Counted from the first letter of the stretch, positions 1-7,677 are shown. The stretch is DNA of 11,979 nucleotides from CF-118 sp035689345 (GCA_035689345.1 DASSLR010000047.1:1-11979), one strand, 5' to 3'. Notes: a model not told the origin generated them from the sequence alone. Numbers and translations: made by a program.

Positions 1-1
1 G

Positions 2-3000
2 TTCAGCCAGCCCGTCGGCGTGCCCACGTCCGGCACGATCGTGCGCAGCGACACGGGTGGCTCGTGGCTCGCCGGCGGCTACGCCATCGGCCAGCTGGTG
101 ACGGTGGACGGCGCCGCGGTCGGGACGGTCAGCGGCGTCACTGCCTCCACGCTCAGCCTGACCTGGCTCGCGACCCCGTTTGTCAACCTGGTCGGGGCGG
201 CGCCGGCGGTCCACGTCGTCTCCGTGGCGCAGGCCCAGGTCACCGTCGACGGCGCCGTGGTCGGCGACCTCAGCGTGAACAGCGGCTCGACGCTTTCGCT
301 CCGGAACACGACCGGCGCGCTCGGTTCGATCGATGCGACCAGGCTCCACGTCGTCTCGGTCGGCTACTACGGCAACTACGACAACGTTGTCATCGGCGAC
401 ATGGGCGTGGTTACCCAGGACGTCGCCGGCCCGCGCGACACCACCAGGCCGCTGCCCACGACCCCGCAGGAGATTCAGACCACGCTGCTGGCGCGGACCA
501 TTCGCAGCGTCGAGCCCGACAACGGCGCCAACGACACGATCTACGGCAACGGCGGCGACAGCATCCTGATCGGCGGCTCCGGCGACGACAGCATCGACGG
601 CGGCCCAGGTCGCGACCTGATCTTCGGCGACCACGTGCTGCTCGATCGGTCGAGCTCGGTCACGCCGAACGCCAACTCGCAATGCACCACACAGCTCGGA
701 TGCTTCAGGAGCCCGCTGTTCCAGAACCTCAAGAACACGGAGCTGTACCTGAGCGGATCGCAGGTCACGACCACCAACCTCGCCAGTGAGGGCGCCCTCC
801 AGAACGACACCAAGTGGCAGCTCGACCCGCGCGGCCACACGAGCTGGGGCGACTACGCCATCACGCTCGGGTACGTCGACCCCGCCGGCGGGCAGGTGCA
901 CAACACCTACTACGACCAGGTGATCGACAGCTCAGTGTTCGCCGGCAACGACTACATCGCTGGCGGCGGTGGCAACGACATGATCTTCGGCGAGCTCGGC
1001 AACGACACGATCCAGGGCGACGGCTCGGTCGACTACATCGCGCATCCGTACGTCACCGGGACGCAGGGCGGCACCGCGAGCCCGTACGGCTACGCCTCGA
1101 CATGCACGAACGGAGCTCACCCCGGCACGGCCACCTTGATTCAGCGCGTCGGCGCCTGCCGTGACGTCAGCACCGCCGGTAATGCCAGCAACCCCAACAA
1201 CAACGCCCTGTTCATCAACCCGTCGGTCGACCGGCCGGCGAGTGACGGGGCGGACTACATCGAGGGCGGCGGCGGCAACGACGTGATCCTCGGCAACGGC
1301 GGCCAGAACGACATCCTGGGCGGCAACTCGGACTACTTCGGCCGCTCGGGCACCTGCACCGCCGCCACCGAGACGACGGCGTCCGCGGCCGGCACGTGCC
1401 CGCGGCCGGACGGCTCGAACCTGATCTTCGGCGGCTCGGGCACGCAGCTCGACCGCGGCGGCATGGCCGACACGTCGATCGCCGGCCACGACACCAACTC
1501 GAGCGTGATCGTGGCGGACAACGGCGAGATCATCCGGATCGTCGGCAGCGATGTCTCCGGCGGCGTCCGGCTCGACGCGACTGGCTTCGCGCGCTTCAAC
1601 TACGACAACTACACGGACTCCGACGCGACCGGCAACCCGCGGCCGCTCTGGCAGCAGTCGCACATCGTCGTTCGCGGCGTCACTCTCCTGGACTACACGC
1701 CGGGCGGCCCCGACCTGGCCTCGCAGGGCGGTCCGCTGGTGTCAGGTGACATCGGCGGCATGCCGGTGGCGCAGGTTCTGTCCGCCGCGGCCCTGGCCGC
1801 CGACGGCATCGCCGCGGGCTCGCTCCAGATCGGGTCCGAGATCCACGCCGAGGCGGGCGACGCGTTCATCTACGGCGGCCCAGCCGACGACGTGATCTAT
1901 GGCGGCGGCCAGAACGACACCATCATCACCGGCTACGCCGACAACTGGGTGTCGGGCGGGCGCGGCGACAGCTGCATCATCGGCGGCGGCGGGCGCTGCC
2001 TGGTCAGCCGCGTGAGCAGCACCTTCGGCGAGCCCCTTTACGGAATCGCCGCGACGCCGGCCGCCAATCTCAGCCAGCTGATCACGACCCCTGGCAACGT
2101 CCAGCAGGCGGTCATCAACTTCGCCGGCGCCCTGCAGTACGTCGCCGAGATGTATCCCTACACGTGGGACCCGGCCTCACTGGGCGGCACGCTCGGACCG
2201 AACCCGACCTTCGCCACCGAGTCGACCTGCAAGCCCAACCAGATCTGCCTGCTCTACAACCCCAGGTTCGGCCACAACATCATCTACGGTGGCTGGGGCA
2301 ACGGCGTCGTCCACGGCGGCCCCGGCAACTCGGCCGTCTCGGGCGCCGAGGCTCCGGTGCTTGGCTTCACCGACAACTTCAGCCTCTGGGGCTCCGGCAG
2401 CCCGACCTCGCCCGACACCTTGGGCCTGGTCGCCGACTTCGTGCTCAACAAGGCGCCGATCGAGACCGACTTCTACCACCCGTTCAACCCGGGCAACCCG
2501 GCCGGCTGGATGCCGCCCGTCGACCCGCCGAACGGCAACCAGGGCCGCGGCTTCAACATCGGCAAGTCGCTGTACTTCGACCCCGAGAACCCGCGCCGCC
2601 AGGTCAACCTCTACTGGGACGGCACCAACGTCGTCAATCCCACGCCGAGCGACTCCAACCCGCTCGTGTGCGGGCCGGCGGGACCGAGCTGCCTACCGTT
2701 CTTCCTGACCTTTGATCCGACCGACCCCGCGATGCCGCTCGACAACACGTGGGCGCCCAACAACACCAGCTGCTCATCAGGGCAATGCCTCGTCGAGCCG
2801 GTGACCGGCGACAAGGCGCTCTTCGGCGACCTGGGCAACGACTACATCGTCGGCGGCATGGGCCGGGTGCGTGTCTACGGCGGCTGGGGCTACGACCTGA
2901 TCGACCTGCGCGCCTCGACGTTCGAGAATGGCGGCCTGAACGACGGGCCTGTGCCCAACCTGGTGCACAACGCCGACGGCACCCTGGCGAGGGACGCCAC

Positions 3001-5197
3001 CGGCCATTACGTCCTGGACACCAGCGCGACTCCGAACTTCGGCACGCCGGCCTGGGAGGCGCTCACGTTTGGCGGCGCGGGCCAGGACATCCTCTTCGCG
3101 GGCACCGGTGGCGACCGGCTGATCGACTGGGTCGGCAACCACAACAGCTTCTACGTGCCGTTCTCCCAGTTCGGGATGCCGACCGTGAGCCGCACGCTGC
3201 AGCCGTTCATGCCCGAGTTCCTCTACGCACTCTCGAAGAGCGATGGCGCCGACCCGCTGCTCCAGGTGCGGTTCGCGGGCTACGACGACCGGTACATGGG
3301 CCTGACGTCACGCAACGGTGAGCCATTCGGTGAGATGGGCCTGGTCCTGCAGCACGACACGGCGTGGCACGAGCAGGTCGGTCCGCCCTTCAACGAGATG
3401 CCCGAGAACCTGGGCGGTGTCGGCAATGACGTCCAGAAGACCGCGAACGTGCTGGCCTTCCACTCGCCGGGGACGTGCCAGGCCAAGCCTGCGGCCAATA
3501 ACCCCTGCGTCAACGGCCAGGCCCTGGCGCTCTCGCTGCCCTCCGGGGCCGGCGTCAACCTGCCCTCGGGCACCAACACGCCGGGTGCGGGCGCGGTGCC
3601 GTTCGAGGTCAGGGGCAACCCGGGCTCCTCGGTGAACTGGAAGTTCAGCGAAGGCGCGAACACCGTTTCCGGCACGGGCACGGTCGGGGCGAGTGGGAGC
3701 TTTGGCGGGCTCGCCAACCTCTCGGGCTTCCCCGACGGCACGATCACCGTCACGGTGACGCTCACCACGAACGGGGTGGCCAGGACGCTGACCGGGACGA
3801 TGGGGAAGAACAGCGTCGCACCGCCTGCCCCGACGGTGACGTTGTCCACCTACGTCAACATCGCCAACAGCACCGGTTACACCCTGAACATCACCGGCCA
3901 GGCCGGAAGCATCGCGAACGTCGTGATCACCGACGGCGGCTTGCCTCTGCCGAACGTGGCCAACGGCATGGACATGATCGGTTCGACCGGGACGCTGAGC
4001 CTTCCGGTCGACGCGTCGAACCTCAAGGACGGAATCGTGTCCGTGTCGGTGACTCTCACCAACGGCGCCGGCGACAGCGCAGCATGGACCGGCACGGCGA
4101 CCAAGGACACCGTCGCGCCCGTGCTCACCGTGTCAGCCCCGTACTACATCAACATGGCGAACGTGAGCGGATACCAGCCCGTGTTCACCGGCGAGACGGG
4201 GACGACGGTCGGCTACTCGATCACCGACGGCACGACCACCCTGACAGGCAACAAGTTCTTCAACGGCAGCAACAAGTGGCAGCCGAGCATGTCCCTCACG
4301 TCGCTGCAGGACGGCGCCGTCACGCTGACGGTCACGGAGACCGACGTGGCCGGCAACCCGACAGTGGTCATAAAGTCGCTGTTCAAGGACGCGACCCCGC
4401 CCGCCGGTGGGTTCTACATCGCGGGCACCACCATCAACGGTGTGACGGCGACGAACACCCGCGCACTGGCTCTGACCCTTCCCGTGACGGCCGCCTCGGG
4501 CATCGCCAGCTACGCCATCTCGACCAATGGCGGAGCGACATACGGGCCTGCGCAGGCCCCCTGGGTGCAGCCGCAGGTGACGTTGGGGGCCGACGGCCTC
4601 TACACGATCGCCGTCCAGGTGACCAGCAAGGCCGGCAACACCGCGACATTCACACAGCAGGTGCGGCTCGACACCACCGGTCCGGCAGTCAGCTACTCAC
4701 TGACAGCACCGACCAACGGGACGTCGTATGACGTGGGCAAGCTGGTGACCCTGACGTTCAGCGCCAGCGATGTCGACAACGTGGCGTCAACCGCCGCGGT
4801 GCTCGACGGCACGACCGCCATCGGTAACGGCACCGCCTTCAACACGGAGACGCTGGCCGCGGGCACGCACACGATCGTCATCACCGCCAAGGACGGTCTC
4901 GGCAACACGTCGACCACGACGGTGACGATCACGGTGCACGCTACGGTGTCCGGGCTCACGACCGCCGTCAACGACGGCCGCGCGGCAGGCAAGATCACCT
5001 CGAGCACGACGCAGACGCAGCTGCTGTCCTACCTGAGCAGCGCGCAGTCCGCACTGAATCTGAACAACCACGCGTCCGCCAAGACCAGCCTGGCCTCCTT
5101 TGTAAGCCTCGACCAGGCACAGAGCAGCATCACGGTCTTCCCGCCTTACGATTCGCTGCTGGCCGGCTGGGCCAACGACCTGATCGCGACGCTCTAA
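2..5197 (+). CDS. Giant secreted RTX-like/Ig-like repeat protein, 5' end outside the window
   Basis: The frame is open to the left edge, so the GTG at base 20 is probably internal; residues below are numbered from it (1,725 to the stop). Two similar beta-type units (VTVDGAxVG...TLSL) lie at about 27-50 and 74-97. RTX-like Gly/Asp blocks (pattern GGxGND) are scattered at about 170-214, 310-342, 411-442, 614-661, 751-776, 931-962 and 1018-1036; such repeats normally form calcium-binding beta-rolls outside the cell. About five Ig-like modules follow (roughly 1165-1640), joined by linkers such as KDTVAP and LDTTGP. Residues 1643-1725 look helical and resemble FIMAH/FIVAR-type surface modules. All 16 visible cysteines form eight close pairs. 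No LPxTG motif or C-terminal membrane segment is seen, and any signal peptide would be upstream. An extracellular adhesin or matrix protein is inferred; no catalytic domain is recognised. The stop overlaps that of the convergent TPR gene. Confidence 0.8.
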   Translation, partial: FSQPVGVPTSGTIVRSDTGGSWLAGGYAIGQLVTVDGAAVGTVSGVTASTLSLTWLATPFVNLVGAAPAVHVVSVAQAQVTVDGAVVGDLSVNSGSTLSLRNTTGALGSIDATRLHVVSVGYYGNYDNVVIGDMGVVTQDVAGPRDTTRPLPTTPQEIQTTLLARTIRSVEPDNGANDTIYGNGGDSILIGGSGDDSIDGGPGRDLIFGDHVLLDRSSSVTPNANSQCTTQLGCFRSPLFQNLKNTELYLSGSQVTTTNLASEGALQNDTKWQLDPRGHTSWGDYAITLGYVDPAGGQVHNTYYDQVIDSSVFAGNDYIAGGGGNDMIFGELGNDTIQGDGSVDYIAHPYVTGTQGGTASPYGYASTCTNGAHPGTATLIQRVGACRDVSTAGNASNPNNNALFINPSVDRPASDGADYIEGGGGNDVILGNGGQNDILGGNSDYFGRSGTCTAATETTASAAGTCPRPDGSNLIFGGSGTQLDRGGMADTSIAGHDTNSSVIVADNGEIIRIVGSDVSGGVRLDATGFARFNYDNYTDSDATGNPRPLWQQSHIVVRGVTLLDYTPGGPDLASQGGPLVSGDIGGMPVAQVLSAAALAADGIAAGSLQIGSEIHAEAGDAFIYGGPADDVIYGGGQNDTIITGYADNWVSGGRGDSCIIGGGGRCLVSRVSSTFGEPLYGIAATPAANLSQLITTPGNVQQAVINFAGALQYVAEMYPYTWDPASLGGTLGPNPTFATESTCKPNQICLLYNPRFGHNIIYGGWGNGVVHGGPGNSAVSGAEAPVLGFTDNFSLWGSGSPTSPDTLGLVADFVLNKAPIETDFYHPFNPGNPAGWMPPVDPPNGNQGRGFNIGKSLYFDPENPRRQVNLYWDGTNVVNPTPSDSNPLVCGPAGPSCLPFFLTFDPTDPAMPLDNTWAPNNTSCSSGQCLVEPVTGDKALFGDLGNDYIVGGMGRVRVYGGWGYDLIDLRASTFENGGLNDGPVPNLVHNADGTLARDATGHYVLDTSATPNFGTPAWEALTFGGAGQDILFAGTGGDRLIDWVGNHNSFYVPFSQFGMPTVSRTLQPFMPEFLYALSKSDGADPLLQVRFAGYDDRYMGLTSRNGEPFGEMGLVLQHDTAWHEQVGPPFNEMPENLGGVGNDVQKTANVLAFHSPGTCQAKPAANNPCVNGQALALSLPSGAGVNLPSGTNTPGAGAVPFEVRGNPGSSVNWKFSEGANTVSGTGTVGASGSFGGLANLSGFPDGTITVTVTLTTNGVARTLTGTMGKNSVAPPAPTVTLSTYVNIANSTGYTLNITGQAGSIANVVITDGGLPLPNVANGMDMIGSTGTLSLPVDASNLKDGIVSVSVTLTNGAGDSAAWTGTATKDTVAPVLTVSAPYYINMANVSGYQPVFTGETGTTVGYSITDGTTTLTGNKFFNGSNKWQPSMSLTSLQDGAVTLTVTETDVAGNPTVVIKSLFKDATPPAGGFYIAGTTINGVTATNTRALALTLPVTAASGIASYAISTNGGATYGPAQAPWVQPQVTLGADGLYTIAVQVTSKAGNTATFTQQVRLDTTGPAVSYSLTAPTNGTSYDVGKLVTLTFSASDVDNVASTAAVLDGTTAIGNGTAFNTETLAAGTHTIVITAKDGLGNTSTTTVTITVHATVSGLTTAVNDGRAAGKITSSTTQTQLLSYLSSAQSALNLNNHASAKTSLASFVSLDQAQSSITVFPPYDSLLAGWANDLIATL
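3839..4408 (+). repeat. Two related Ig-like modules in tandem within the giant protein
   Basis: Two adjacent protein modules align around Y1278 (YVNIANSTGY) and Y1376 (YINMANVSGY), a period of 98 residues or 294 bases. Each continues with TGxxG, an ITDG turn, a DG(I/A)V strand near the end, and a closing linker (KDTVAP, KDATPP). The preceding module (about 1166-1263) and the two that follow share the fold pattern less closely. The similarity is in the protein rather than as exact DNA repeats, which indicates old duplication of an Ig-like domain of the Big_3 type. Confidence 0.6.
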
Positions 5198-5826
5198 GAC
5201 CGGCCGAGAGCGCGCCGCGCCTCCTCCACCGACTCTCTGGCCCACTGGATCGCCTGCGGGTTCTCGGGGTAGCGCAACCGCACCTCGAGCGCTCGCTGAA
5301 ACGCGTCGAGGGCGGCCTCGCGGTCGCCTGACTCCGCGTACTCGACGCCCAGGTTGTTGAACAGCGGTCCCAGCCAATAGGCGACGTCGCGATCGGCGCT
5401 CGCCTCTGCGATCTCGATGCCGCGCTGAGTCCATTCGAGCTTGCCGGCCCGGTCGGGTGCTGCGATCGCGGCCATGTGCGCGGCGTCGGCGGCCAGGAAC
5501 TGCTCGCCCGCGGTCATCGCGCCGTCGAACGCGGCCACGAAGAGCGGCATCGCCGCCACGGGGTCGCCGGCCGACCGCAGCAGCCGCCCTCTCTCCAGGT
5601 CGATCCGAATGCGCGCCGGCGCGCTGGACCCCGCGAGGCGTTCAGCGCGCCGGAGCACAGCCTCGCCTGCGCGGAACTCGTCGCGCAGCCCTTGCAGGCG
5701 CGCGAGCTGGGTCAGCACCTCAGCCCGGCCGCCGTCGTCGGTCTCCGCATCGAGCTGCGCGCGGAGGCGAGCTCCGGTCGCCTCGAGGTCGTCGAAGTCC
5801 CAGAGCTTGCGCAGCCGGTCGCCCAT
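5194..5826 (-). CDS. Tetratricopeptide-repeat (TPR) protein
   Basis: This 210-residue soluble protein has no signal peptide or membrane segment. It consists almost entirely of amphipathic helices rich in Ala, Leu, Glu and Arg. The clearest TPR lies near residues 148-185 (FNNLGVEYAESGDREAALDA), with degenerate units upstream at about 35-65 and 75-105. TPR arrays bind other proteins; no enzymatic residues are seen, and the partner is unknown. The N-terminus begins GDRLRKLWDFDD. The ATG at 5824-5826 is the first good start, but the Shine-Dalgarno match before it (GAG) is weak. The gene converges on the giant secreted protein with a 4-base overlap at the stops (CTAA) and diverges from the GNAT gene across repeat copy A. 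Nothing in the sequence ties it functionally to either neighbour. Confidence 0.75.
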   Translation of the reverse strand: MGDRLRKLWDFDDLEATGARLRAQLDAETDDGGRAEVLTQLARLQGLRDEFRAGEAVLRRAERLAGSSAPARIRIDLERGRLLRSAGDPVAAMPLFVAAFDGAMTAGEQFLAADAAHMAAIAAPDRAGKLEWTQRGIEIAEASADRDVAYWLGPLFNNLGVEYAESGDREAALDAFQRALEVRLRYPENPQAIQWARESVEEARRALGRS

Positions 5827-5849
5827 CGCTCAGCTGCCATATTCGGACT

Positions 5850-5962
5850 GCGTCGCAGGGTTGGCTCGGCTTCGCCGAGCCATGACTCCGCAAAACAGCC
5901 CGGTCTCCGCGCGTCGCGGGGCGCAGGGGGTTCTCGCAAGGGGGACTTGTCCCCCTTGCGAA
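5850..5962 (+). repeat. Palindromic repeat, copy A (complete, 113 bases)
   Basis: The element has two modules, each starting with GCGTCGC(A/G)GGG and ending in a hairpin. Hairpin 1 is at 5863-5881: 8-bp stem GGCTCGGC/GCCGAGCC with loop TTC. Hairpin 2 is at 5935-5960: 11-bp stem CGCAAGGGGGA/TCCCCCTTGCG with loop CTTG. Copy B at 7728-7840 is the same length on the other strand and matches at about 101 of 113 positions by hand alignment. Copy A fills most of the 179-base gap between the divergent TPR and GNAT genes. No obvious target-site duplication was seen. It could be a REP-like or RPE-like non-autonomous element. Confidence 0.85.
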
Positions 5963-6005
5963 TGCTTTCGCAGCCTGTCTCCCATGGCAGTCAAACTTAA
6001 CCGCC

Positions 6006-6548
6006 ATGTTCGGGCCGGTCATCGAGGGCAAGGTCGTCAAGCTGCGCCCGCCGCGGCCCGACGACGCGCCGTCGATGATCACCTGGTTCGAGGACATGGA
6101 GGTCACGCGCTTCATGGCCCTGCACCACCCGCCGAGCCTGGCCATGGAGAACGAGTGGCTGGACCGGATGGCGAAGTCGCTCGACGATGTCGTGTGGGCC
6201 CTCGAGCACCAGGGCCGTGCTGTCGGCGCGACCGCCATCCACGCGATCAACTGGAAGTACGGCTACGGCACGACCGGCACGACCATCGGCGACCGCTCGC
6301 TGTGGGGGAAAGGCATCGGCGGAGAGTGCATGAAGCTGCGGGCGCGCTACGCGTTCACGCAGCTGCCGCTGCGCAAGCTCAAGTCCGGCTACTACGAGGG
6401 CAACGAGGCCAGCGCGAAGGCCCAGGCGGCGGCGGGCTACAAGGAGGTCGGCCGCTGGCACAAGGAGCATTTCATCGATGGGAAGTGGGTCGACCACGTC
6501 CTGACCGAGCTGCTCCGCGAAGATTGGGAACACTCGAACTCGCTATAA
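6006..6548 (+). CDS. GNAT-family N-acetyltransferase, RimJ/RimL-like
   Basis: This 180-residue protein has the length and layout of the GNAT superfamily, which transfers acetyl from acetyl-CoA to an amine. The N-terminal strand VKLRPPRPDDAPSMITW (residues 11-27) is typical of the RimJ/RimL-like branch that acetylates protein N-termini and a variety of small amines. Residues 94-106 (IGDRSLWGKGIGG) form the pyrophosphate-binding loop, close to the consensus (R/Q)xxGxG. N133-K138 followed by AAAGYKEVGR is the usual motif-B end (N..S.k...k.GF). The substrate cannot be told from the sequence. The ATG at 6006 is chosen because the family motif begins just after it; no clear Shine-Dalgarno sequence precedes it, so a leaderless or weakly translated message is possible. 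The stop codon lies inside the -10 box of the next promoter. Confidence 0.85.
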   Translation: MFGPVIEGKVVKLRPPRPDDAPSMITWFEDMEVTRFMALHHPPSLAMENEWLDRMAKSLDDVVWALEHQGRAVGATAIHAINWKYGYGTTGTTIGDRSLWGKGIGGECMKLRARYAFTQLPLRKLKSGYYEGNEASAKAQAAAGYKEVGRWHKEHFIDGKWVDHVLTELLREDWEHSNSL

Positions 6549-6549
6549 T
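6524..6549 (+). promoter_or_regulatory. Candidate promoter for the rplJL operon
   Basis: A perfect TATAAT is at 6544-6549. The -35 element is weak: TTGGGA at 6524-6529 gives a short 14-base spacer, and no better match lies at 17 bases. Transcription would start near 6555-6557, just before the L10-leader core. The -10 box contains the TAA stop of the GNAT gene. Confidence 0.6.
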
Positions 6550-6622
6550 TCGCGACCTGCCCTAGACAGTAGGTGGCTCGTGCCGGGCGCGATCCTTAAT
6601 TGCCTACCGAGGCTCCGGAAGT

Positions 6623-6643
6623 GAAGGACACGAACGATCCTTC
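6623..6643 (+). promoter_or_regulatory. Candidate antiterminator hairpin in the rplJ leader
   Basis: GAAGGA (6623-6628) pairs perfectly with TCCTTC (6638-6643) across a 9-base loop. The right arm is the 5' arm of the terminator at 6637-6678, so the two structures exclude each other. GGAAG (6617-6621) could alternatively pair with CTTCC (6640-6644), giving the same effect. Inferred from pairing only. Confidence 0.5.
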
Positions 6644-6678
6644 CTGCCTCGCGCATGTCACGGCAGGGAGGATTTTTT
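6637..6678 (+). terminator. Terminator-like attenuator before rplJ
   Basis: ATCCTTCCTGCC (6637-6648) pairs with GGCAGGGAGGAT (6662-6673): 12 pairs including one G-U, with a 13-base loop. A run of six T follows (6673-6678). This is a standard intrinsic terminator, sited in the leader before the coding region. Its 3' arm contains the Shine-Dalgarno sequence (GGGAGG, 6666-6671), so folding could block both transcription and translation. Confidence 0.7.
6666..6671 (+). promoter_or_regulatory. Shine-Dalgarno sequence deciding the rplJ TTG start
   Basis: GGGAGG sits 9 bases before TTG at 6681-6683. It supports that start over the in-frame TTG at 6600, which falls inside the structured L10 leader. 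Confidence 0.75.
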
Positions 6679-6680
6679 AT

Positions 6681-7214
6681 TTGCCGAAAGCCAGAAAAGA
6701 GCAGAAGGCCGAGCAGGTCGACGAGATAGCGGAGAGGCTGAAGAAGGCCAAGGTGGCGGTCCTGACGGACTACCGCGGCCTGACGGTCAGCCAGCTCCAG
6801 GACCTGCGCACCCGCCTGCGCGGCGGCGAGGTCGAGTACCGCGTGATCAAGAACACGCTCGCGCGACGCGCGGCCGAGGCCGCCGGCGTGCCGGCGCTCC
6901 AGTCCGAGCTGAAGGGCCCGGTCGCGATCGCCTTCGGATACGACGACCTCGGCGTCCCCGCCAGGCTCATCAACGAGTTCGTGCGGGCCACCAGGCTCAA
7001 GCTCGACGTCGTCGGCGCCCTGGTGGAGGGCAGGGTCTTCTCCCCGGAGCAGGTCAAGCAGCTGGCCGACCTGCCGTCGCGGGAAACCCTCATCGCCCAG
7101 CTGATGGGCACGCTTCAGTCCCCGGTCGGCCAGCTCGTCGGCATCATGCAGACCCCTGTGCAGCAGCTCATCGGAGTGCTGAACGCATACAAAGAGAAAG
7201 TGGAGGCGGCGTAA
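6681..7214 (+). CDS. rplJ: 50S ribosomal protein L10
   Basis: From the TTG at 6681 the protein has 177 residues, normal for L10. L10 is the base of the ribosomal stalk: its N-terminal domain binds 23S rRNA and its C-terminal helix carries L7/L12 dimers. Conserved stretches are visible: LTDYRGLTVSQLQDLR (residues 28-43), YRVIKNTLARRA (53-64) and LKGPVAIAF (78-86). The C-terminus has a periodic helix with repeated QL(V/I)G (QLVGIMQTPVQQLIG), the expected L12-binding region. The start is set by the strong GGGAGG site and because the upstream in-frame sequence is leader RNA. rplL follows after 5 bases, so the two are cotranscribed. Regulation is probably by L10 binding to the leader. rplK and rplA, which often lie just upstream, are absent here; a GNAT gene precedes instead. 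Confidence 0.95.
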   Translation: MPKARKEQKAEQVDEIAERLKKAKVAVLTDYRGLTVSQLQDLRTRLRGGEVEYRVIKNTLARRAAEAAGVPALQSELKGPVAIAFGYDDLGVPARLINEFVRATRLKLDVVGALVEGRVFSPEQVKQLADLPSRETLIAQLMGTLQSPVGQLVGIMQTPVQQLIGVLNAYKEKVEAA

Positions 7215-7219
7215 GAGTC

Positions 7220-7618
7220 ATGGCAACCAAGATCACCCCGAAGGATTTCGTCGAGGCGCTCAAGGAGTGGAGCATCCTCGACGTGGTCGAGGCCGTCAAG
7301 GCCATCGAGGACGAGTTCGGCATCAAGGCCGCGGCCCCGGTCGCGGTGGCGGCGGCGGCTCCGTCCGCGGGCGCGGGCGGCGATGGCGCGGCGGCCGAGG
7401 ACGAGCAGACCGAGTTCACGGTCACGCTCACCCAGGTCGGCGAGAGCAAGATCAACGTCATCAAGGCCGTGCGCGAGCTCACCCAGCTCGGCCTCAAGGA
7501 GGCCAAGGACCTGGTCGACGCGGCGCCGAAGCCGGTGCTCGAGAACGTCAGCAAGGCCGACGCCGAGAAGGCCGTCGCGCGGCTGAAGGAAGCCGGGGCT
7601 ACCGCCGATCTGAAATAG
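7220..7618 (+). CDS. rplL: 50S ribosomal protein L7/L12
   Basis: This 132-residue acidic protein has the three parts of L7/L12: an N-terminal helical dimerisation domain (about 1-36), an Ala/Gly-rich flexible hinge (37-60) and the C-terminal domain (about 63-132). The C-terminal domain recruits translation factors and contains the family signature KINVIKAVRELTQLGLKEAK (residues 77-96). It is slightly longer than the usual 120-130 residues because of the hinge. The ATG at 7220 lies 5 bases after the rplJ stop; a GGAGG at 7202-7206, inside the end of rplJ, is 13 bases upstream and may serve as ribosome-binding site, suggesting coupled translation. The stop codon abuts the palindrome of repeat copy C, and the next gene converges from the other strand, so rpoB does not follow directly. 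Confidence 0.96.
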   Translation: MATKITPKDFVEALKEWSILDVVEAVKAIEDEFGIKAAAPVAVAAAAPSAGAGGDGAAAEDEQTEFTVTLTQVGESKINVIKAVRELTQLGLKEAKDLVDAAPKPVLENVSKADAEKAVARLKEAGATADLK

Positions 7619-7669
7619 CACAAGGGGGGCAGGCCCCCCTTGCGGGGAACCCCTCGCCCCGCGACGCGG
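7619..7669 (-). repeat. Palindromic repeat, copy C (half element)
   Basis: Read on the minus strand this is GCGTCGCGGGGCG, a short spacer, then a hairpin like hairpin 2 of copies A and B. The first module (hairpin 1) is missing. The match to copy A through the spacer is good, with a few small indels. It starts at the base after the rplL stop and ends 8 bases short of the GH65 stop. Confidence 0.7.
7621..7642. terminator. Hairpin after rplL, possible bidirectional terminator
   Basis: CAAGGGGGG (7621-7629) and CCCCCCTTG (7634-7642) form a perfect 9-bp stem with loop CAGG, 2 bases after the rplL stop. No T-run follows on either strand, so it is not a textbook intrinsic terminator. It could stabilise mRNA 3' ends or help end two converging transcripts. 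Confidence 0.4.
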
Positions 7670-7677
7670 AAGGGACG

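Larger units (their letters stand above)
6556..6680 (+). promoter_or_regulatory. Ribosomal protein L10 leader (autoregulatory mRNA leader)
   Basis: The leader carries the recognisable L10-leader core: AGACAGTAGGTGG at 6564-6576 and GCCTACCGAGG at 6602-6612. GTAGG (6569-6573) pairs with CCTAC (6603-6607). In known examples the L10-(L12)n complex binds this RNA and lowers expression of its own operon. It lies directly before rplJ, as expected. The 3' part holds a terminator hairpin and a competing hairpin, listed separately. Confidence 0.85.

Noticed and set aside
932..1663. Minus-strand frame of 243 codons within the giant gene
   Set aside because: It is Val/Ala/Arg-rich low-complexity sequence opposite Gly/Asp repeats and shows no recognisable domain.
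5476..6000. Plus-strand frame of 174 codons that reads repeat A
   Set aside because: It is antisense to the TPR gene over most of its length. Its only interest is that repeat A is stop-free in the frame used by GH65 for copy B.
5441..6565. Plus-strand frame of 374 codons across the TPR gene, repeat A and the GNAT gene
   Set aside because: It crosses two better-supported genes in other frames and translates to low-complexity Arg/Ala sequence.
6600..6680. Upstream TTG at 6600 as the rplJ start
   Set aside because: It lies inside the conserved L10 leader, would add 27 residues not typical of L10, and has no Shine-Dalgarno site; TTG 6681 has GGGAGG.
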